From an uncultured Clostridia bacterium (GTDB lineage Bacteria; Bacillota; Clostridia; Christensenellales; Borkfalkiaceae): a stretch of DNA of 55,433 bases. The position numbers and the translations under genes are program-made. Positions 53,497 through 55,433 of this stretch are shown here, one piece after another. Every line of letters starts with the position of its first letter. Position 1 is the first letter of the stretch. The notes below the pieces were generated by a model. That model worked only from the letters and a program-made list of their open reading frames with translations. It had not been told where the DNA came from and did no database searches. The stretch covers positions 1-55,433 of the forward strand of contig CANQMQ010000011.1 of assembly GCA_947625025.1 (NCBI GenBank), written 5' to 3'.

Positions 53497-54394
53497 ATTG
53501 TAATAATTTGCCGAGACGGTTCATCATCGAACGCTTGTGCTCCATCAGGCTGTGGGCGTAGCGGTTGAGCGTGACCGTGGGGTTCTTGTGCCCCAAGATC
53601 TCGGCGAGCGTCTTTACGTCCACGCCGCATTCCAAGGCACGGGTGGCGAAGGTGTGCCTCAGGGCGTGAAACCCCCGATGGGCGATGTGCAGTCTCTTTT
53701 GGAGCTTTTCGAAGGTGTTCTGATAGGCGCGCACGGATACGGGCCTATCCCCGCCCACGACGTAAACGCCTCCCACTTCCCGCCTTACCTTCTTCAACGT
53801 AACCAAGAGCTGCCTCGGAATGGGGATGAGGCGGGTGGAGCTCCCCGTTTTCGGGGGCTCCAAAATCTTTTTGTAGCCGTGCTCCCAACCGTCGTGGCAG
53901 GATTTGGTTACGGAGAGGGTGGCGGCCGTGACATCGATATCCGCCCACGTAAGCGCCAGCAGCTCCCCGATGCGCAGGCCCGTGTAGAGGCACAGAAGGA
54001 TGCCGAAGAACTTGGAGGTCTCGCTCTCGAGGATGGCGGCTTCGAGCTTTTTCTGTTCCTCTTTGGAGAAGCATTCGATTTGCTTCTCCACTGCATGGGG
54101 GCGCACGATGCCTGCCGTAAACTCCTGCGGCACCACCCCGTAAGCAACTGCTTTTTTGAGGGAATTCTTAAGAACGGAGATGGCGACATTTACGGTATTG
54201 GGAGAAAATGAGGGTACCATGTCCGCAATCGACCGCTGTAAAATGGGTGCGGTGAGCTGTTCGAGATCGTAATCCCCGAGCATCGGAATGAGCCTGAGGC
54301 GGCAAATGCGTTCATATTTTTCATAGGTACGCACTTTCGAAGCGGGCCTGACGCACACCGCAAGCCACTCGTTGAGCCAATCTTTGTATTTCAT
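53495..54394 (-). CDS. Tyrosine recombinase, predicted inversion enzyme
   Basis: 299 residues from the ATG preceded by GGAGGAAGTT (four extra codons upstream are possible). N-terminal SAM-like core-binding domain at about 1-95, catalytic domain at about 105-299. All catalytic residues are visible: Arg in LYTGLRIGELLAL, the beta-hairpin Lys in PPKTGSSTRLIPIP, His-x-x-Arg in FHALRHTFATRA, His in ILGHKNPTVT and the nucleophile Tyr in LNRYAHS. It lacks the extra arm-site domain of large phage integrases, as in XerC/D-type and phase-variation recombinases. No other phage or conjugation gene is nearby. It ends 39 bp from the right inversion site, so it most likely flips the promoter. Confidence 0.92.
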   Translation of the reverse strand: MKYKDWLNEWLAVCVRPASKVRTYEKYERICRLRLIPMLGDYDLEQLTAPILQRSIADMVPSFSPNTVNVAISVLKNSLKKAVAYGVVPQEFTAGIVRPHAVEKQIECFSKEEQKKLEAAILESETSKFFGILLCLYTGLRIGELLALTWADIDVTAATLSVTKSCHDGWEHGYKKILEPPKTGSSTRLIPIPRQLLVTLKKVRREVGGVYVVGGDRPVSVRAYQNTFEKLQKRLHIAHRGFHALRHTFATRALECGVDVKTLAEILGHKNPTVTLNRYAHSLMEHKRSMMNRLGKLLQ

Positions 54395-54424
54395 AACTTC
54401 CTCCAAACAATGAGTTTTCTTAAA

Positions 54425-54452
54425 ATTGTAGAGGAAAGTTTGAAAAATTCAA
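54425..54452 (-). promoter_or_regulatory. Promoter of the recombinase gene
   Basis: TTGAAT (54452-54447), 16 bp, TACAAT (54430-54425), outside the invertible segment, so recombinase expression should not depend on switch orientation. Confidence 0.65.
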
Positions 54453-54480
54453 CAGTTTGCATGAATCGTTGTTACGAAAA

Positions 54481-54503
54481 CCCCGTCGGAATTTCCGCCG
54501 GGG
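54481..54503. terminator. GC-rich hairpin upstream of the recombinase
   Basis: CCCCGTCGGAA faces TTCCGCCGGGG (one mismatch), with TTTTC following on the minus strand. No gene I can identify ends here; it may insulate the recombinase from its neighbour. Confidence 0.4.
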
Positions 54504-54588
54504 CAGTTGTGTTTATCTTACTTTGTACCCGTTCCACGAGTTCTTTTGTACCATATCGACCGTAGCCGCGATATTGGGCATTTTTTAT

Positions 54589-54617
54589 TTGACTTTTGGG
54601 GGGAAAGGGGGTATACT
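54589..54617 (+). promoter_or_regulatory. Promoter of the dual-OB-like gene
   Basis: TTGACT (54589-54594), 17 bp, TATACT (54612-54617), 69 bp ahead of the start codon. Confidence 0.75.
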
Positions 54618-54686
54618 GCGCGTGGGATACGGGGGCGGAAGCACGAAAACCGTATAAAAAAATTCGGCCGAGCCGAAGGAGTACCA

Positions 54687-55406
54687 ATGAAAAAAACCTT
54701 AATTTTAATGACGAAGTCCTATAAATACGGCGGATACTGCATCTCGGGCGTGGACCCGAGAAGCGGGGCTTGGATCAGGCTCGTCTCTTCCAAGGACCCA
54801 TCGAAAAATGAAATTCCGAAGGCCCTCTTCGAGCCCTTCCGCTGCCTCGATATCTTGGAGGTCGGGGTGACGGAGGCGGTGCCGTATGGCTGCCAGACCG
54901 AGAACTTCCTCTTGGACCCCGCCCTGCCCCCTACGCGGGTGGGCGTATTCCCCAAAGAAAAACTGCTCACCCTCTGCCCCAAAAATACGGCGGCAGGCAT
55001 CTTCGGCAACAGCCGTTCCCACCTCACCGAATTCGAGATCGCACGGCAGGGTTACTCGCTCATGGCCTGTCCCGTGCAAGATCTTTCCTTCGATTACTAC
55101 GCGGATGAGGTCGAAAAGTGGCACTTTCGGTGCAGTTTTCGTTACGGGGGGCTTGCGTACTCGGATATTTCGGTGACCGACCCCGTCTTTCGCAGGGAGG
55201 CCTACGCAGGCGAGGGGTTTGCGAGGGCAATTCTCGTGGTGAGCCTGCCCGCCATCCCCTACTCCAACGGCTTCTACTATAAGTTCGTAGCCAAAATCTT
55301 TCCGCTCCCCACGGCAGAGGCGCAAGAAACGGAGGCAGTGTGGACGGAAAGCGAGGATACCGTACTCGGTGCATATCGAGTAGACTCTTCCGCAATGAAG
55401 CTTTGA
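54687..55406 (+). CDS. Dual OB-domain-like protein
   Basis: 239 residues from the ATG with GAAGGAG upstream; the longer upstream frame covers the promoter and is rejected. Opens with KTLILMTKSYKYGGYCISGVD and contains SGAWIRLVSS, which resembles the dual OB-fold domain proteins found beside defence and nucleic-acid genes; I make that match from memory. OB folds bind oligonucleotides or proteins. No catalytic motif is visible. It runs away from the recombinase and is complete, ending 27 bp before the window edge. Confidence 0.65.
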   Translation: MKKTLILMTKSYKYGGYCISGVDPRSGAWIRLVSSKDPSKNEIPKALFEPFRCLDILEVGVTEAVPYGCQTENFLLDPALPPTRVGVFPKEKLLTLCPKNTAAGIFGNSRSHLTEFEIARQGYSLMACPVQDLSFDYYADEVEKWHFRCSFRYGGLAYSDISVTDPVFRREAYAGEGFARAILVVSLPAIPYSNGFYYKFVAKIFPLPTAEAQETEAVWTESEDTVLGAYRVDSSAMKL

Positions 55407-55433
55407 ATTACGGGAGCGCGGAGATCTTCCATT

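Noticed and set aside
1-55433. tRNA and rRNA genes.
   Set aside because: None was recognised by eye on either strand.

Overview
The window looks like chromosome of an uncultured, low-to-mid GC Gram-positive of the Clostridia type (Bacillota). The evidence is consensus sigma-A promoters with 16-17 bp spacers, strong GGAGG ribosome sites, an FMN riboswitch ahead of a RibU-type ECF transporter subunit, lipoprotein signal peptides with no outer-membrane genes, a YugP-type protease, and very large surface proteins with GGGIY beta-helix and MBG-like repeats. A Christensenellales-like gut lineage would fit, but that is a guess.

Layout. 0.1-4.6 kb: a tandem AAA+ ATPase translationally coupled to a Cys-cluster HTH regulator; a membrane protein/XRE regulator pair with its own operator; a YugP-like zinc protease. 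4.6-9.5 kb: a leftward operon tsaE-tsaB-rimI-hydrolase-membrane Mur ligase-ddl that joins tRNA t6A factors to peptidoglycan precursor synthesis. 9.5-10.4 kb: ribU under an FMN riboswitch. 10.5-15.1 kb: a large lipoprotein, then a sigma factor/anti-sigma-like protein/VWA lipoprotein operon. 15.2-17.5 kb: divergent gap and fba. 17.6-26.5 kb: a HIT protein, a GDP-heptose operon (hddA, hddC-gmhB fusion, gmhA, glycosyltransferase), and duplicated small lipoprotein and membrane-protein families. 26.9-31.2 kb: a two-gene type III restriction-modification system. 31.3-53.0 kb: a 6610-residue surface protein followed 12 bp later by a membrane protein rich in Glu-Pro repeats. 53.0-54.4 kb: a 240-bp inverted-repeat-bounded promoter segment and a tyrosine recombinase. 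54.6-55.4 kb: a dual-OB-like protein.

The most interesting system is the last block. Upstream of the giant adhesin sit two 31-bp sites in inverted orientation. Each is itself a palindrome with 13-bp arms and an asymmetric 5-bp core, and the cores point in opposite directions. The sites enclose two good sigma-A promoters, and a complete tyrosine recombinase lies immediately beyond. In this sequence both promoters point away from the adhesin, so the molecule appears to be in the OFF state. Inversion would aim both promoters at the adhesin and its partner. This is the architecture of a phase-variable promoter switch, comparable in design to CwpV control in Clostridioides difficile, with site sequences I do not recognise.

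A second signal is the spaced motif GCGGGACAA-N13-AACGTTGTAAT, found three times. It precedes the anti-sigma-like gene, the VWA lipoprotein gene, and a distant membrane-protein gene that carries a relic of the anti-sigma gene's 3' end. It may be the promoter read by the locus's own sigma factor, and its duplication may have recruited a new regulon member.
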